A DNA stretch of 59,990 nt from Oscillatoria salina IIICB1 (GTDB taxonomy: Bacteria; Cyanobacteriota; Cyanobacteriia; Cyanobacteriales; SIO1D9). The position numbers and the translations under genes are program-made. Location: NCBI RefSeq assembly GCF_020144665.1, contig NZ_JAAHBQ010000032.1:1-59990 (forward strand). The letters run 5' to 3'. Shown piece after piece: positions 11,901-19,297 of this stretch. The notes below the pieces were generated by a model. That model searched no databases. It saw nothing but the letters and a program-made list of their open reading frames with translations, and had not been told where the DNA came from. Within the stretch, counting starts at the first letter, position 1. The number at the start of each line of letters is the position of its first letter.

Positions 11901-14658
11901 CATTCATTTGGGCAATACCAATATCAGCAGCATGACGCTCAATACTGTCAAAATCTAAGTTGATACTCCCAATATTTTCCCCATTTACATAACCGTTGAG
12001 AATCCCATTATCGAAAGTGAGAATAGTATGATATATTTCTCCTTCTTCCACAGAAAAGTTGAGCCATTCTCCCTCATCGTTGACCCAAACACCTAAATTT
12101 AATTGACTCTCATCCAAAAAGATGTTGATGCCATTAAGTGTACCGCCTTCCTCATAAATAACTTGTTTTCCACCGAAGTTATTTGGCTGAAACCATAATT
12201 CAATTGTTCGTTCAGGATAAGAGTCACCCGTATTAATTGCGTCATTATCAGGAATAAAAATACCATCGTCAACGCCATCAAATTCGACGGCAGTATCACT
12301 ATTATTGGCTAAACCAGAAACACCTAAAGTGGGATTATTTTGATAAGTTCCATCTACATTATTCCCCAGACTGCCCTGATTAACGGCGACATCTCCTGAT
12401 GTTTCTCCTAAACTCCAAAAAGTGATAAAGCCATTTTCGGTTGTAATTACTCCTTCATCTAAATAAATATTATCTGCATCAAAGATAGCTAAACCTGTCG
12501 TATAATTTTCACTATCGCTGATTTCTACAGTTGCATTCAAAGTTGAATTTCCATCCGTTAAGCCATAGGCAAAATCGTCGATAAATTCATCTTCAAAGGT
12601 ATAAAATTCTATTTCAATATTTTCTGTCTCTTCGACAATAGCATCAGGTAAAGCAGTAATGTAGAGTTGCGCTGTGGTGGCATTTTGAGGAATAAAGACA
12701 GAATTTTCCGCGTCTGATTCGGCAGTCAAGCGAGATTGAGAACTATAATAGTCTTGATTGAAAGTAGCGGTAGAATTATCTAAAATTCTGTATTTAACTC
12801 TGATACCTGCTTCATTCTCGACAGGGTTATCTAATTCTAATTCGAGATAACCAATGTCATTTTCTGTGGGATTAACAATCTCGCCGATGCTAACAATTGG
12901 TTCATTATCTTCTAGAGTCAGAGTGGCAGAAGCAGAACTATCGCTAACATTATAATCATCACCACTTTCAAGGTTGATGATAACCGTTTCCTCAGATTCA
13001 AAAAGGGTATCGTTGAGAGGTTCAACGTATAAAGCTAACGATTCAGCATCATCAGTAATCGGGAAATTAGTGTCATTATCATCTAAATACTGTTTTTCAC
13101 CATTAGCTAAATAGTAAAGTTGATAATCAATACCTCTTTCTGCTGTACCCTCAGCACTAAAATTTAATTCAATTGTGTCTTGAGGTGTATCTGTAATGAT
13201 TTCAAACTGACCATCAATTCCTGTTTCTGAGGGGTTTGTAATTGCGCTAATGCCGATATAATCTTTAATGGTAAAATCAACCGTATCTCCATTATGAATG
13301 TAACCGTCATTATCTGTTAGAGTAATGGTTAAAGTTTCTTGTTGTTCGTAAATATCATCATTTTCAATATTAAAAGAAATGGTCTGACTATCCTGACCTT
13401 GACTAAAGTCAATTTCCCCAGATAAACCGCTATAGTCTGAGCTACTGACTCCACTAATACTATAGGTAACTGTGATATCTTCTGGGGCTTCTCTGTCTAA
13501 ACTGACGGTAAAACTTTTGCTTGTGCCTTCTAGATCGGAAGTGGAGGAAATACCAGAAATTTCTGCGGTCACTAAGTTGTTTGACCACCAAGAAATATTG
13601 TCATCATCGAAAGATGCTGAGGCAATATCTAAATAACCATCGTTGTTAAAGTCTTGGACAAAGACGCTAATACCATCAAAATTACTGGCAATTGTGTTTC
13701 TACTGCTGAAATTGCCACTGCCGTCATTCTGCCACCAGGCAACTTGATTTGCATCTCGTGCAGCACCAATAATATCTAAATCGCCATCTTTGTCTAAATC
13801 TGCTGCGGTGATTTCCCAAACGCCATTGAAGTTACTGTCAATATTGCTTTGACGACTAAAATTACCACTACCGTTATTTTTCCACCAGGCGATATCATCA
13901 AGAGAGCCACTAGCACTAGCAACAAGATCATTATCGCCATCGTTATCGAGATCGACAGCAATTACATCTGTCGCATCATCAAAGTCACTAACAATGTTGC
14001 GATCGCCCCAACTACTGCCATTCCCTTCATTTTCCCACCAAGAAATATGTGCATTATTTTCCTCTTGGGCAGCCGCAACAACATCCTTATCACCATCACC
14101 GTCTAAATCAGCAGCATATACCGCGATCGCTTCTTCCATGCTGCCATCAATGGTTATTTCCCCCTGAAAATTATTGCGAGAAGTTTGTCTCCAAACGGCA
14201 ATATCTTGGTCGTCTTCTGAAGCACCAATAATATCAACAAAACCATCACTGCCTAAATCGGTAACGAAAAGACCAGACGCGCCTCTAAATCCGCCAGAGA
14301 TTCTCTCATCATCCCAAGATGTTCCTGACCCGTTGTTATAGAAAACAAAGACATTATCATCATCATTAGAAGTGCTAACGATATCTTCGTCACCATCATT
14401 ATCGAGATCGGCAACATAAACACTTCCTACCGGAAAATCTTGATCGACCTGTAAATCACCATAGACTAATGAATAGCTCCAATTATTGCCATTATTGCTA
14501 TTTTTCAAAATAAAGACATCATCTTGACCAAAAGCCGAAGTAATTCCAACGAGATCGATGTCTCCATCTCCGTCAAAGTCTCCTCCGTAAATATCTGCGA
14601 GATCATCAAGACCTGAATTCGTAATACTGGTTTGGTAAGAGAAATTGAAATTAGTCAT
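2929..14658 (-). CDS. Giant multidomain calcium-binding RTX protein (FG-GAP, Calx-beta, LamG)
   Basis: About 3,909 residues, probably an exported surface or matrix protein. Domains in order: about seven FG-GAP/VCBS repeats (residues ~10-370, motifs such as DFDGDGDIDLVG); Calx-beta domains; two near-identical LamG/concanavalin-type modules (~747-950 and ~959-1162); more Calx-beta domains; a second block of five FG-GAP repeats (~1700-1985); further Calx-beta units; a ~1,000-residue non-repetitive region from ~2580 with Asp-rich EF-hand-like loops; a putative Ig/cadherin-like domain (~3570-3650); and C-terminal RTX repeats (GGxGNDxLD type) with an acidic tail. There is no Sec signal. RTX proteins with such C-termini normally leave by type I secretion, but no transporter gene is in this window. 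I chose ATG 14658 (MTNFNFSY), where the first FG-GAP repeat begins; ATG 14721 would add 21 unrelated residues. It may be transcribed with the two genes downstream. Confidence 0.88.
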   Translation of the reverse strand: MTNFNFSYQTSITNSGLDDLADIYGGDFDGDGDIDLVGITSAFGQDDVFILKNSNNGNNWSYSLVYGDLQVDQDFPVGSVYVADLDNDGDEDIVSTSNDDDNVFVFYNNGSGTSWDDERISGGFRGASGLFVTDLGSDGFVDIIGASEDDQDIAVWRQTSRNNFQGEITIDGSMEEAIAVYAADLDGDGDKDVVAAAQEENNAHISWWENEGNGSSWGDRNIVSDFDDATDVIAVDLDNDGDNDLVASASGSLDDIAWWKNNGSGNFSRQSNIDSNFNGVWEITAADLDKDGDLDIIGAARDANQVAWWQNDGSGNFSSRNTIASNFDGISVFVQDFNNDGYLDIASASFDDDNISWWSNNLVTAEISGISSTSDLEGTSKSFTVSLDREAPEDITVTYSISGVSSSDYSGLSGEIDFSQGQDSQTISFNIENDDIYEQQETLTITLTDNDGYIHNGDTVDFTIKDYIGISAITNPSETGIDGQFEIITDTPQDTIELNFSAEGTAERGIDYQLYYLANGEKQYLDDNDTNFPITDDAESLALYVEPLNDTLFESEETVIINLESGDDYNVSDSSASATLTLEDNEPIVSIGEIVNPTENDIGYLELELDNPVENEAGIRVKYRILDNSTATFNQDYYSSQSRLTAESDAENSVFIPQNATTAQLYITALPDAIVEETENIEIEFYTFEDEFIDDFAYGLTDGNSTLNATVEISDSENYTTGLAIFDADNIYLDEGVITTENGFITFWSLGETSGDVAVNQGSLGNNVDGTYQNNPTLGVSGLANNSDTAVEFDGVDDGIFIPDNDAINTGDSYPERTIELWFQPNNFGGKQVIYEEGGTLNGINIFLDESQLNLGVWVNDEGEWLNFSVEEGEIYHTILTFDNGILNGYVNGENIGSINLDFDSIERHAADIGIAQMNDDTRFSNDDSRNGEGFYFQGIIDDVYLYDYAVEINDPIAFWSLGETSGDVAVNEGSLGSDVDGTYQNNPTLGVSGLANNSDTAVEFDGVDDGIFIPDNDAINTGNSYSERTIELWFQANNLDGKQVIYEEGGTLNGINIFLDESQLNLGVWVNDEGEWLNFSVEEGEIYHPILTFDNGILNGYVNGENIGSINLDFDRIERHAADIGIAQMNDDTRFSNDDSRNDEGFYFQGIIDDVSLYDYAVKPDSSLKDQKASLTYKLTSQPTDTVTINLSLDGNGVLSSDTLTISPEEWSNSYVVEVTNIKQNSVITANLSSDDDDYDGLSLDTNITLADNTITELKVKEGEDNQSPTFNPVVSVSSLGEVQENDNQVEGFRLTLDDPAEVDLTITYQVSGTATSQDENEDNYDYETLSGEIIIKAGATSGIIGVNQIEDNTVEEDETITVTLNAGDNYELDSDSQSSTLTIIDNDTAEINIFTQSFLSSINPDDRSLLDIQLLSIDENGNAVFDVKLASQPSDPVTVNLTDSLNEDTDSVSLTFTVDDWDTSQNPILETLTQNSDSSEFNYQVDIATASDDSNYDNQTIEVPIATSVYTQEIDSIVTVEGQAGETIRLRLNSQPTNDVTISLLESTIDDSENEFSPTSLTFTPDNWNVDQEINITGLDDERSDGNITYSINFTASSDDPNYQDLSQSLTITNEDINDNQVTDDSPTEDEDSLLVTLSVVGEREIAEDDEDTPAQLLVSLEDGEVAPEGGLTVRYSVLNSTATSGVDYQPLEWFVEQVGSENPFNSVDVGTFSNLSLVDIDNDGDLDAFIGSSSGTIEYFKNYSIEDTGLAGVANFEEEIGDDNPLSEFDVGSYSAIALTDIDNDGDFDAFVGNAEGEIVYYQNTGDNASATFTLATNNPLDGVDVGGYNVPSFVDIDSDGDRDLFIGNEDGEIIFYQNTGDESSPSFTLTTGSNNPFDGLDVGDRASLGFIDIDEDNDFDAFIGNAEGAIAYYNNTGNSVEANYVEQTGIANLFVDTEGETVTDIGKNAMPAFGDIDDDGDLDAFFGEVRGRVLYYQNFTNNEITIQEGSDSAIIEVYPIADNIAENDETITVTLNTNSGYYLDGEENISATITLLDNDTPQIIITDSDGNQITDTDNFTTAENNASTQSFFLSLATQPTDTIIVYINSNDESEGILNLDTLYFTQDNWNQTQEVILASVDDVIEDGDINYQIVTNVVSEDDFYDDISTQVINITNQDDSDTAQVIVNSIDEFTYSVELATQPLGEVAVMMTPESQIALNDREAGIFLKLTFDENNWNDPQRVVVNAEDDYDIEYNHTAAIEFTVNSEEDATYDEVTPPENLEVSILDNDKPTVNIAVGDGVEEEASPGYFTITLSEPTPNNNDGDRGLAIGYQIATDRSTAGNGDDYQEILETGLIYIPAGSDTSNLFIQPIDDYLVEGFDLLVTTAYDSDTSEISLIIDDEDISSYTIPAASELTFSNGVVATLTAETNLSNSDSTAVAVTLENGNNISTTDTTRVAGENIVIQLSTGETYDIEDRGSEAILEIIDNDTPGLRIVQKGDRTQVTEGEAATIEISLLSQPTDDVTLDFTTDSEIEGVSSLNFTPDNWYQLQSIEITAIDENIIEANDFHLSTLEYQLSSNDDDYNELTIDPQIIYVQDRLLDTENTYKGLESALNAIQKAQDKFSIPILGQLEGVVPDFIELFNDDLIERIQTTSQLTAWELQQILLDILAEYGVSLDIEVTDIDTTFTVTVSESYEDVTFDVADDLGMSALGMSYEGTVVGDISYDGTLVFSLGKDGTFYLDTENTIYDLDVDLELEELEGSGSLGFVKVDFEDDPDTESVLNLDGTVTLTDENFDNDGQLSQEELALISVTAETDTQTFFEEYTNYDLIGDAALGLSAIGSLDRSIYFPTFNFDLYVDFPLFNYADETVSAADESEFIVEINDLELDLGTYVSNYFVKYLDQIDNQLQPIYPIIDTFNTDTKFLSYLELDSLYDYNDDGEVSLAELAFKLAGGSGEADNLFEFLDNLEYLINLVRLGGEAVDSYSLNYYDSKKIDEDTEDDGKVVETYAIDLGSYEITINAASLEDDDAVANFIREPDAVIDQVDQTEEENLQPTVDFINAVYNTPGLSIPILQTPEIVAQDLLLGKNTDLLIYDFPDADFDVNFDVTEIGLDALLPDWGLNAVLEFDLGLNSNLYFGYDTAGLAQWKELGFSDDNSIRTLDGFYLRDFNEDGEDVNELGGSFGVGIGFENNLVVAKAKMTGGVQSDGDIKVDFIDNGENSGTNDGVIRFLEVIENDFGGFQENSEVGVEVSGEIEAFLNAEVKVGVDVGFYEVMETILDIDLATFPIWNVGGNIDIGGKASQGYLDNATVYLDANFNGILDSNEPNTITNEDGSYNLEIPFNIFDSNDNGEIDSEEGRLVFTDGIDTSSGLPIEIPFFTLSDASVATPLTTLATILVEKGISIEAAQNQIKQVFNLPEDIDLFNYDPLLTIATGDEVAKEVYLNHVKVAGLLKLSVDLIDNLTTDSESSQRVVETVSNLIGELSALDLTNPLEVQDKILDRLETLPLLEHLENQIDITTVFEAASQLFAQANQQLEELANNTPPDDLLTTIGNFKEKYYVDFPAIIDQIGDGEKTIIQTQEIEDIVILQNQNITQDLSANFVDISISDEITYSAENLPEGLIVTQSGILSGIPAENTGGNYEVILTATDSTGEIFTTELSISINQNSFLDKLIFGSPEPDILKAGLNFDGEKNLVFTGAGEDQVFASVATGGNRIYAGSDRDELLAGSGDRLFGGIGNDTLDATEGNGNNRLYGGDGNDELLAGSGDRLFGGTGNDTLDATEGNGNNRLYGGDGNDDFLLGRNDRLIGGDGSDRFFALVGGDNVMTGGSGADQFWIANAEIPTSANIITDFTSGEDVIGLGGFPDLTFADLSLIQQESDTLITLGADISSLEENTQLAELLGVEANTLTENDFTFAGATPF
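11170..12420 (-). repeat. In-frame 636-bp tandem duplication of the LamG module
   Basis: The segment encoding the LamG-type module occurs twice, offset by exactly 636 bp (212 codons), inside the giant gene. Copy one begins at the FWSLGETSGDVAVN motif near 12420 and copy two at the same motif near 11784. They differ at only a small number of codons (for example Ser/Arg in FDSIERH versus FDRIERH), which points to a recent duplication or ongoing gene conversion. Confidence 0.93.
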
Positions 14659-14916
14659 TTCTTTGTGGGGAAGATCTGATTGCAGTATTGCAATTATCGT
14701 CAGTTTCCGAGTGCCTGTCATTACCGGAATAGGAAATTTGACCGTAAACTTTTGTCAAGAAAAGGGCTGTTGTAGAGGCTTAGATCGCTCTTTAGGTCAG
14801 GATTACAGCGTCAATTATTTAATAGTAATCAGAGAAATTAAAGGGTTTAACTTTCTTCTGTCAGACTGGGGTTAAACCTTGATTTTTCGTAGGCTATAAT
14901 GGCGCAAATTCGTAAA

Positions 14917-16188
14917 TCAATCGACATCAAGAGACCAACGTAACTGACAGAGGACTCCCCCCTGAGCTAAATTTTCTCGCCTAAATGTACCGCCCAATTT
15001 TTTGGCTAAGGATTGACTTTGTTTTGTTCCCTGTCCTGCGCGGTTGAACTGAATTCCCTGTCCATTATCCTGCACCCTCAAGATGTATTCTCCGTCTTGA
15101 ATACAACCCATCACTTTAAGCTGAGTTGCGCCTTCGGCGTGTTTACCCACGTTACAGAGAGCTTCTTCGAGCCAAAAGCCGATTTCTCGTTTCAAGTCAG
15201 GGGAAAGGCGGTCTGCTTCAATTTCTTCAAAGCTGCGAACCTTGATCTTGAGGGATGGGAAATAGGGAAACTTTCGCGCTAAGGTTGCCCGATAGACTTC
15301 ATAGGCTAAAGTATGCAGAGGGAGGTCTAGGTCAAGATTAACCCCCGCAGCTAGTCGCAGTTTAGTGATGGCGAAGGAGTCTACTGGGGTATCCGTTTCT
15401 AGATCGGCAATGGAGCGAATTTGCTGGTTTAATGTTTCTAAACGAGAGGTAATTTCTGCTGAGGAGATGTCATGCTGTTGCAGTTCTCGGCTGAGTAGAG
15501 CTAACGTTTGTAAGGCTCCGTTATGGAGTTGAGTAAACATATCCGCGATCGCGCTTTGACGAATATCCTGAGCTTCAATGATTTTGGTGTAATCAGTCAA
15601 CCGTTCTTGCAATAGCCTCTGAAAGTTGACTTGCAGCCGAGCATAAAAAAGTCCCAAGGTTGCGTACACGATGGTTGCCAATCCATAGGAGACAAATAGA
15701 TCAATTCCCCGTGCGGTTTGGAGTTCTTCTAGATGAGTTAACAAATACCAAAGCACAGGGACAGACATGGGAACACAACTAATCGTCAAAAACCACAGCA
15801 AATGTTGATAAGGAATATAAATCACAACGAGCGTCATCCAAAGAAACGCCGTCACGGTGAAGGGTGGATAGGATTCTACTAGGGTTAGACGCTCTGAGGT
15901 AGTGGCAACATAGATCGTAGAAAGACTAGCAAGAACCATGACAAGCCTCAACAAAGCCAAATGAACGAACGCGATCGCCTTAAGTTGATTGGGTTTGAGG
16001 TAAAGCCAAATTAGACAAATTAGGCTCAGTAAACAAGTGAAGCTTGAGCCAATTCTGTGAATGCCAAAGCGATCGTCTTGATACCAGTGGGTAACATGGG
16101 CAATTGAGGAGGCGATGATTGATGCAATAAGATAGCAGAGAGCCAGACGATATTTTGACTGTTGATAAATTGATTTTACTGACAACAT
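14917..16188 (-). CDS. Membrane sensor histidine kinase, HisKA_3/NarX-like
   Basis: A 423-residue kinase. About six transmembrane segments fill residues ~12-185, with no obvious large extracytoplasmic sensor domain, so the signal may be sensed within the membrane. The dimerisation segment holds a LHNGALQTLALL H-box (residues ~219-230) of the kind paired with NarL-type regulators. The ATPase domain follows, with an N-box around EALCNVGKHAEGA and a G-box VQDNGQGIQF. It is translated 56 bp after the response regulator gene and is very likely its partner. Both lie upstream of, and on the same strand as, the giant RTX gene, so control of that block is possible but unproven. Confidence 0.88.
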   Translation of the reverse strand: MLSVKSIYQQSKYRLALCYLIASIIASSIAHVTHWYQDDRFGIHRIGSSFTCLLSLICLIWLYLKPNQLKAIAFVHLALLRLVMVLASLSTIYVATTSERLTLVESYPPFTVTAFLWMTLVVIYIPYQHLLWFLTISCVPMSVPVLWYLLTHLEELQTARGIDLFVSYGLATIVYATLGLFYARLQVNFQRLLQERLTDYTKIIEAQDIRQSAIADMFTQLHNGALQTLALLSRELQQHDISSAEITSRLETLNQQIRSIADLETDTPVDSFAITKLRLAAGVNLDLDLPLHTLAYEVYRATLARKFPYFPSLKIKVRSFEEIEADRLSPDLKREIGFWLEEALCNVGKHAEGATQLKVMGCIQDGEYILRVQDNGQGIQFNRAGQGTKQSQSLAKKLGGTFRRENLAQGGVLCQLRWSLDVD

Positions 16189-16244
16189 CTTTCATTGTTT
16201 TAAATACTACCGCGTGAAAGCAACTTTGTCTGAGAATCTGTCAA

Positions 16245-16907
16245 TTAGTCAACTAATCCTACTTTTTTTGCCTGAATATAGGTGAGGGAACGAACATTAT
16301 CTTTCGCTTCTGGGTAAACCCCCAAGACATCTCGAATTTTAGACCAATAGTGACGGATCATGCGTTCAGATTTGTGCATCTTCTCTGCAATTGCTTTGTC
16401 CTGTAAACCTGCTTCAAAAGCTAGTTCCAAGACTTCTAACCACTCCGGCTTAATTTCGAGATCCCGTTGTAGATCTTGAGTATAGTTGATCCCTTGAACT
16501 GCCCACTCCATCCGTTTCAGCAAAGTTTCAACGGGTAACAACTTGTCCGCAATGGTAAACCCGCCCTGGTGGTTGTCAATCTCAGGAATCAACCGCATCA
16601 AAGCCTTAATGTTACTACTTTGTACCGTTATGTTGAGTTCTGGATATTCCTTCATTAAATCCTTGAGAAGTTGCAAACCATGACGAGGCAAAACTGTTGT
16701 TCCTAGAGATTCAGGTAGTGAGAGATCGAGCAAGACTAAATCAGGTTGCTTCTGTTGCACCAAAGCAAACCCGGTTGTCGCATCAGTAGCACAATGAACG
16801 TCTACCCTAGGAAAGTAGCCTTTAATCGCTGATACCACGCCTCTGAGAATTAGCGCATGGTCGTCTATGACAACAATTTTGAGGTGTTGAGTGAGATTGC
16901 TAGTCAC
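16245..16907 (-). CDS. NarL/LuxR-type response regulator
   Basis: A 220-residue protein. The N-terminal receiver domain has the acidic pair in VVIDDHALI and the phosphoacceptor Asp in LVLLDLSLPES. The C-terminal ~65 residues form a LuxR/NarL-like helix-turn-helix (LEVLELAFEAGLQDKAIAEK, then SERMIRHYWSKIRDVLGVY). The HTH is more divergent than classical NarL, which is common among cyanobacterial regulators. It is the first gene of a two-gene unit with the kinase downstream. Confidence 0.87.
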   Translation of the reverse strand: MTSNLTQHLKIVVIDDHALILRGVVSAIKGYFPRVDVHCATDATTGFALVQQKQPDLVLLDLSLPESLGTTVLPRHGLQLLKDLMKEYPELNITVQSSNIKALMRLIPEIDNHQGGFTIADKLLPVETLLKRMEWAVQGINYTQDLQRDLEIKPEWLEVLELAFEAGLQDKAIAEKMHKSERMIRHYWSKIRDVLGVYPEAKDNVRSLTYIQAKKVGLVD

Positions 16908-17021
16908 GAGTCTTAAACTAACTGATCGGCGCTCTTATCAGCGATCGAGGAAAGAAGATGATGCACCGGTACAATTTAACATATTTTGAAACATCGCCTG
17001 CCTTGAGGTAAACGGTAATTA

Positions 17022-17099
17022 TTAGGTTCGCCATTCCTGAGCATTCAAAAATTCAATTCCTGCATTTTTAGCAGCTTGTTCGTCTTCCGGGCGATCGCG
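17022..17099 (-). pseudogene. C-terminal remnant of a HAD-type phosphatase
   Basis: One open stretch of 25 codons ends in TAA and reads RDRPEDEQAAKNAGIEFL followed by NAQEWRT. This matches the end of HAD-family polynucleotide phosphatases, whose motif IV has the form GDRPEDEQAAxNAGI. A TAG in the same frame lies immediately upstream and nothing homologous continues beyond it. The rest of the 336-bp spacer (16908-17243) shows no other feature I can support. Confidence 0.6.
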
Positions 17100-17243
17100 C
17101 TAAGCACACCTGTTTTAGATAGAGCCAGCTAACGGTTAGGCGAGGCTATCAAAAACCGATCCAGACTCCGAAGTCTCCACCTCTGTGGGCCAGAATATAG
17201 TCCGCTATTCCACCGTATTCGGTCTACTTGTTCGGCATATCTG

Positions 17244-18407
17244 TTACCACATCATGACCGCTGTCTCTCCTGGACGATCGCTATAGTAAAGACGTATTCT
17301 CAGCACGTATCTTCGTCCCTTAATCAATTTAATGCGGAAGAAGGCGTTAATGTCCTGGCCACTGTCGTCGTCTCCGGTTCGGTAGCGGAGTTGTCCATTG
17401 TCATCCTCAAACAGAACCATAACTGTGTCTGAGGTTCCAAAGGTTTGGAACTGGTAGTATCGTGTCTCTTCTGGCGTAACCGTAAAATGCCGTTGTCCCC
17501 CTGCAGAAATATTGAGGAGTACAGACTGAGACGGTTTTAACTTCTCCTCCGTCTCTTTGACAAGTGGGTACAGGGACTTGACCCAAGCCTTGTCTTTGGC
17601 AGAGAGACCGCCTGCTGGTTGCAACCCACCCGCATACGTCTCCGGCTTCTTGATGAGACCTCTCCCGAACGGATAGTGCATCACTGAGTCTGGATCCCAA
17701 GTAGTTCCCTCCACCTCACTGGGAGAAAGTTTCCGGATGATGTTCCAGAATGTTCTTTCACGGGGCCAGTTGTTTGGGGGCTGTGCTAAAGCGGCGTAGA
17801 CGGCCTCTTCGTCCCATTCGATTCCTGCTTTGGGATTCTGGTGTTCGTGCGGAAAGCCTAAAGTATGTCCTATCTCGTGAATAGCTGTGTCGAGTTCTCC
17901 CGGTCGCGTCAGATCCCAGCCGAAGTTCATTGTCCGCTGATTAGGACCATGCTCTAGGATTTCTCGCCCGAGCCAAGACCACGCACCGTCTCCCCGCATG
18001 AAACCGATGCGGATTTCAGCCTCCTCGCGGTCATTGACTTCCTGGAAGTTGATGCCAATCCCCACATTCTTCCAGGCTTCAAATCCGCGCTGAACCACCG
18101 CCCTCTGTGCCTCATTACCAACCCAAGTGTGCCATTGAGTAGTTCCGTCAGAAAGCAGGACGCTTTGTCCATCTGTGTCCCGGTCGAAGAAGTAGTACCG
18201 GAGAACAGTTCCACTGACCCACTTGTTGCCTAAGAGGTTAATAAGTCGCTCCCGTTCGCTGGTCACGCCAGGTGCGAAGACCCGAGTGGGCCTTTCATGC
18301 AAAGCACAATAGAAACGGCCTGTTTCTTTCTCTACAGCTTCACCTGGGTCGCCAGGTCTCTCGACTGGTACTTCTTGCGTTGGTAAATACTGCTGCTGTT
18401 CTGGCAT
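17244..18407 (-). CDS. Astacin/M12-like zinc metallopeptidase with C-terminal beta-domain
   Basis: A 387-residue protein. The catalytic domain (residues ~45-280) carries the zinc motif HEIGHTLGFPHEH, with three His ligands and the catalytic Glu, and a Met-turn SVMHYPF about 50 residues later. This is the arrangement of astacin/metzincin peptidases. The C-terminal ~100 residues (QSVLLNISAGGQRHFTVTP onward) resemble a PPC-type beta-sandwich found on secreted peptidases. I see no signal peptide: the N-terminus is polar and Pro/Glu-rich, so the export route is unclear. The gene is G+C-rich next to its neighbours and I find no full HIP1 octamer in it. With a decayed gene on each side, this fits a horizontally acquired gene. 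The start is ATG 18407. Confidence 0.85.
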   Translation of the reverse strand: MPEQQQYLPTQEVPVERPGDPGEAVEKETGRFYCALHERPTRVFAPGVTSERERLINLLGNKWVSGTVLRYYFFDRDTDGQSVLLSDGTTQWHTWVGNEAQRAVVQRGFEAWKNVGIGINFQEVNDREEAEIRIGFMRGDGAWSWLGREILEHGPNQRTMNFGWDLTRPGELDTAIHEIGHTLGFPHEHQNPKAGIEWDEEAVYAALAQPPNNWPRERTFWNIIRKLSPSEVEGTTWDPDSVMHYPFGRGLIKKPETYAGGLQPAGGLSAKDKAWVKSLYPLVKETEEKLKPSQSVLLNISAGGQRHFTVTPEETRYYQFQTFGTSDTVMVLFEDDNGQLRYRTGDDDSGQDINAFFRIKLIKGRRYVLRIRLYYSDRPGETAVMMW

Positions 18408-18807
18408 GTTGCATCTCCCTTGGTCGCATAACCCTTACGTTGATTATTCTAGCGGATGTATTACTAGCCGTATGACTGATGATCCCGGTCGGTTGCGGTG
18501 AATGTTATAACCTGCAAAAACGTTCAACCGACTTTCCGCACGACAAACTGTAGTATTGATTTACCGGAGTTTCTGGGTAGAAATGCTTATTACTTTATCA
18601 GAGTTGGCGATCGCACAATTCGATTTCTTCCGAGCTTTCTAATAATTGATGGTAAGCGAAGCGGGAGCCGGAGGCTTATCGCCCACTAATTGATCTGTAA
18701 ATTGAAGCACTTTCGCGTCATCTTATAGCAATATACTACAATTTGTCGTGCATAATTTGGGTTTCAACTCCTGCAACGCACTCGAAGCCACCTCAAAAGT
18801 TAACCCA
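18408..18807. other. Intergenic, 400 bp, no gene seen
   Basis: This spacer lies between the peptidase and a decayed ORF. The open frames here are short, without ribosome-binding sites or recognisable motifs. I can support no feature in it. Confidence 0.5.
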
Positions 18808-19125
18808 ATGGACAACCAGTAAGCCATCACAGCTAATTCTAACAATTGCGATCGCGCTCAAGCAATCCTCTCTCAACTAGAAGGCGATCGCGCCAAACAA
18901 CTGTTTCAACAGTACGATCGAGCCAAAGACCCCGAAAAATTCGCCCAACATCGCCGCAAAGTCGAAATTAAAATTGAACGCCTCAGCGACCAACTCGAAA
19001 GTCGCATTCCCAAGGGACAGGATATCGCAGGAGAAGTTTGGCTCAACACCTTACTCACTGCCGCCAATACTGTTCCCCAAAATGCCCACGAAACCAAAAT
19101 CTGGTTTTGTACATTCACAAATTAA
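18808..19125 (+). pseudogene. Decayed ORF with in-frame stop, unknown family
   Basis: From ATG 18808 the frame reads MDNQ, then TAA at 18820, and then stays open for 100 codons to a TAA at 19123. The open part looks like real protein: helical and charged (AQAILSQLEGDRAKQLFQQY, then IERLSDQLESRIP), with two HIP1 sites in frame. A single CAA-to-TAA or equivalent change could have broken it. No homologous family comes to mind. It ends 5 bp before the tRNA-Pro gene on the opposite strand. Confidence 0.5.
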
Positions 19126-19129
19126 AAAG

Positions 19130-19203
19130 TCGGGATGACTGGATTTGAACCAGCGGCCCCTTCGTCCCGAACGAAGTGCGCTACCAAGCTGCGCTACATC
19201 CCG
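19130..19203 (-). tRNA. tRNA-Pro (CGG)
   Basis: This 74-nt sequence folds as a cloverleaf: acceptor stem CGGGATG/CATCCCG, anticodon stem CTTCG/CGAAG enclosing TTCGGGA (anticodon CGG), and T-arm containing GGTTCAAATCC. CCA is not encoded. The discriminator base is A. Confidence 0.95.
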
Positions 19204-19297
19204 AAATTAATAGCAAACCCATCTTATCATACTTTCTCGGCAATTGCGATTTTCCTTGGTAGGATCGATAAGTATTTCAGTTGGGAGTTGGAAAACT

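Noticed and set aside
19130-19203. tRNA-Pro as an integration site of a mobile island
   Set aside because: I searched nearby for a duplicated tRNA end or an integrase gene and found neither, so only local gene decay is supported.
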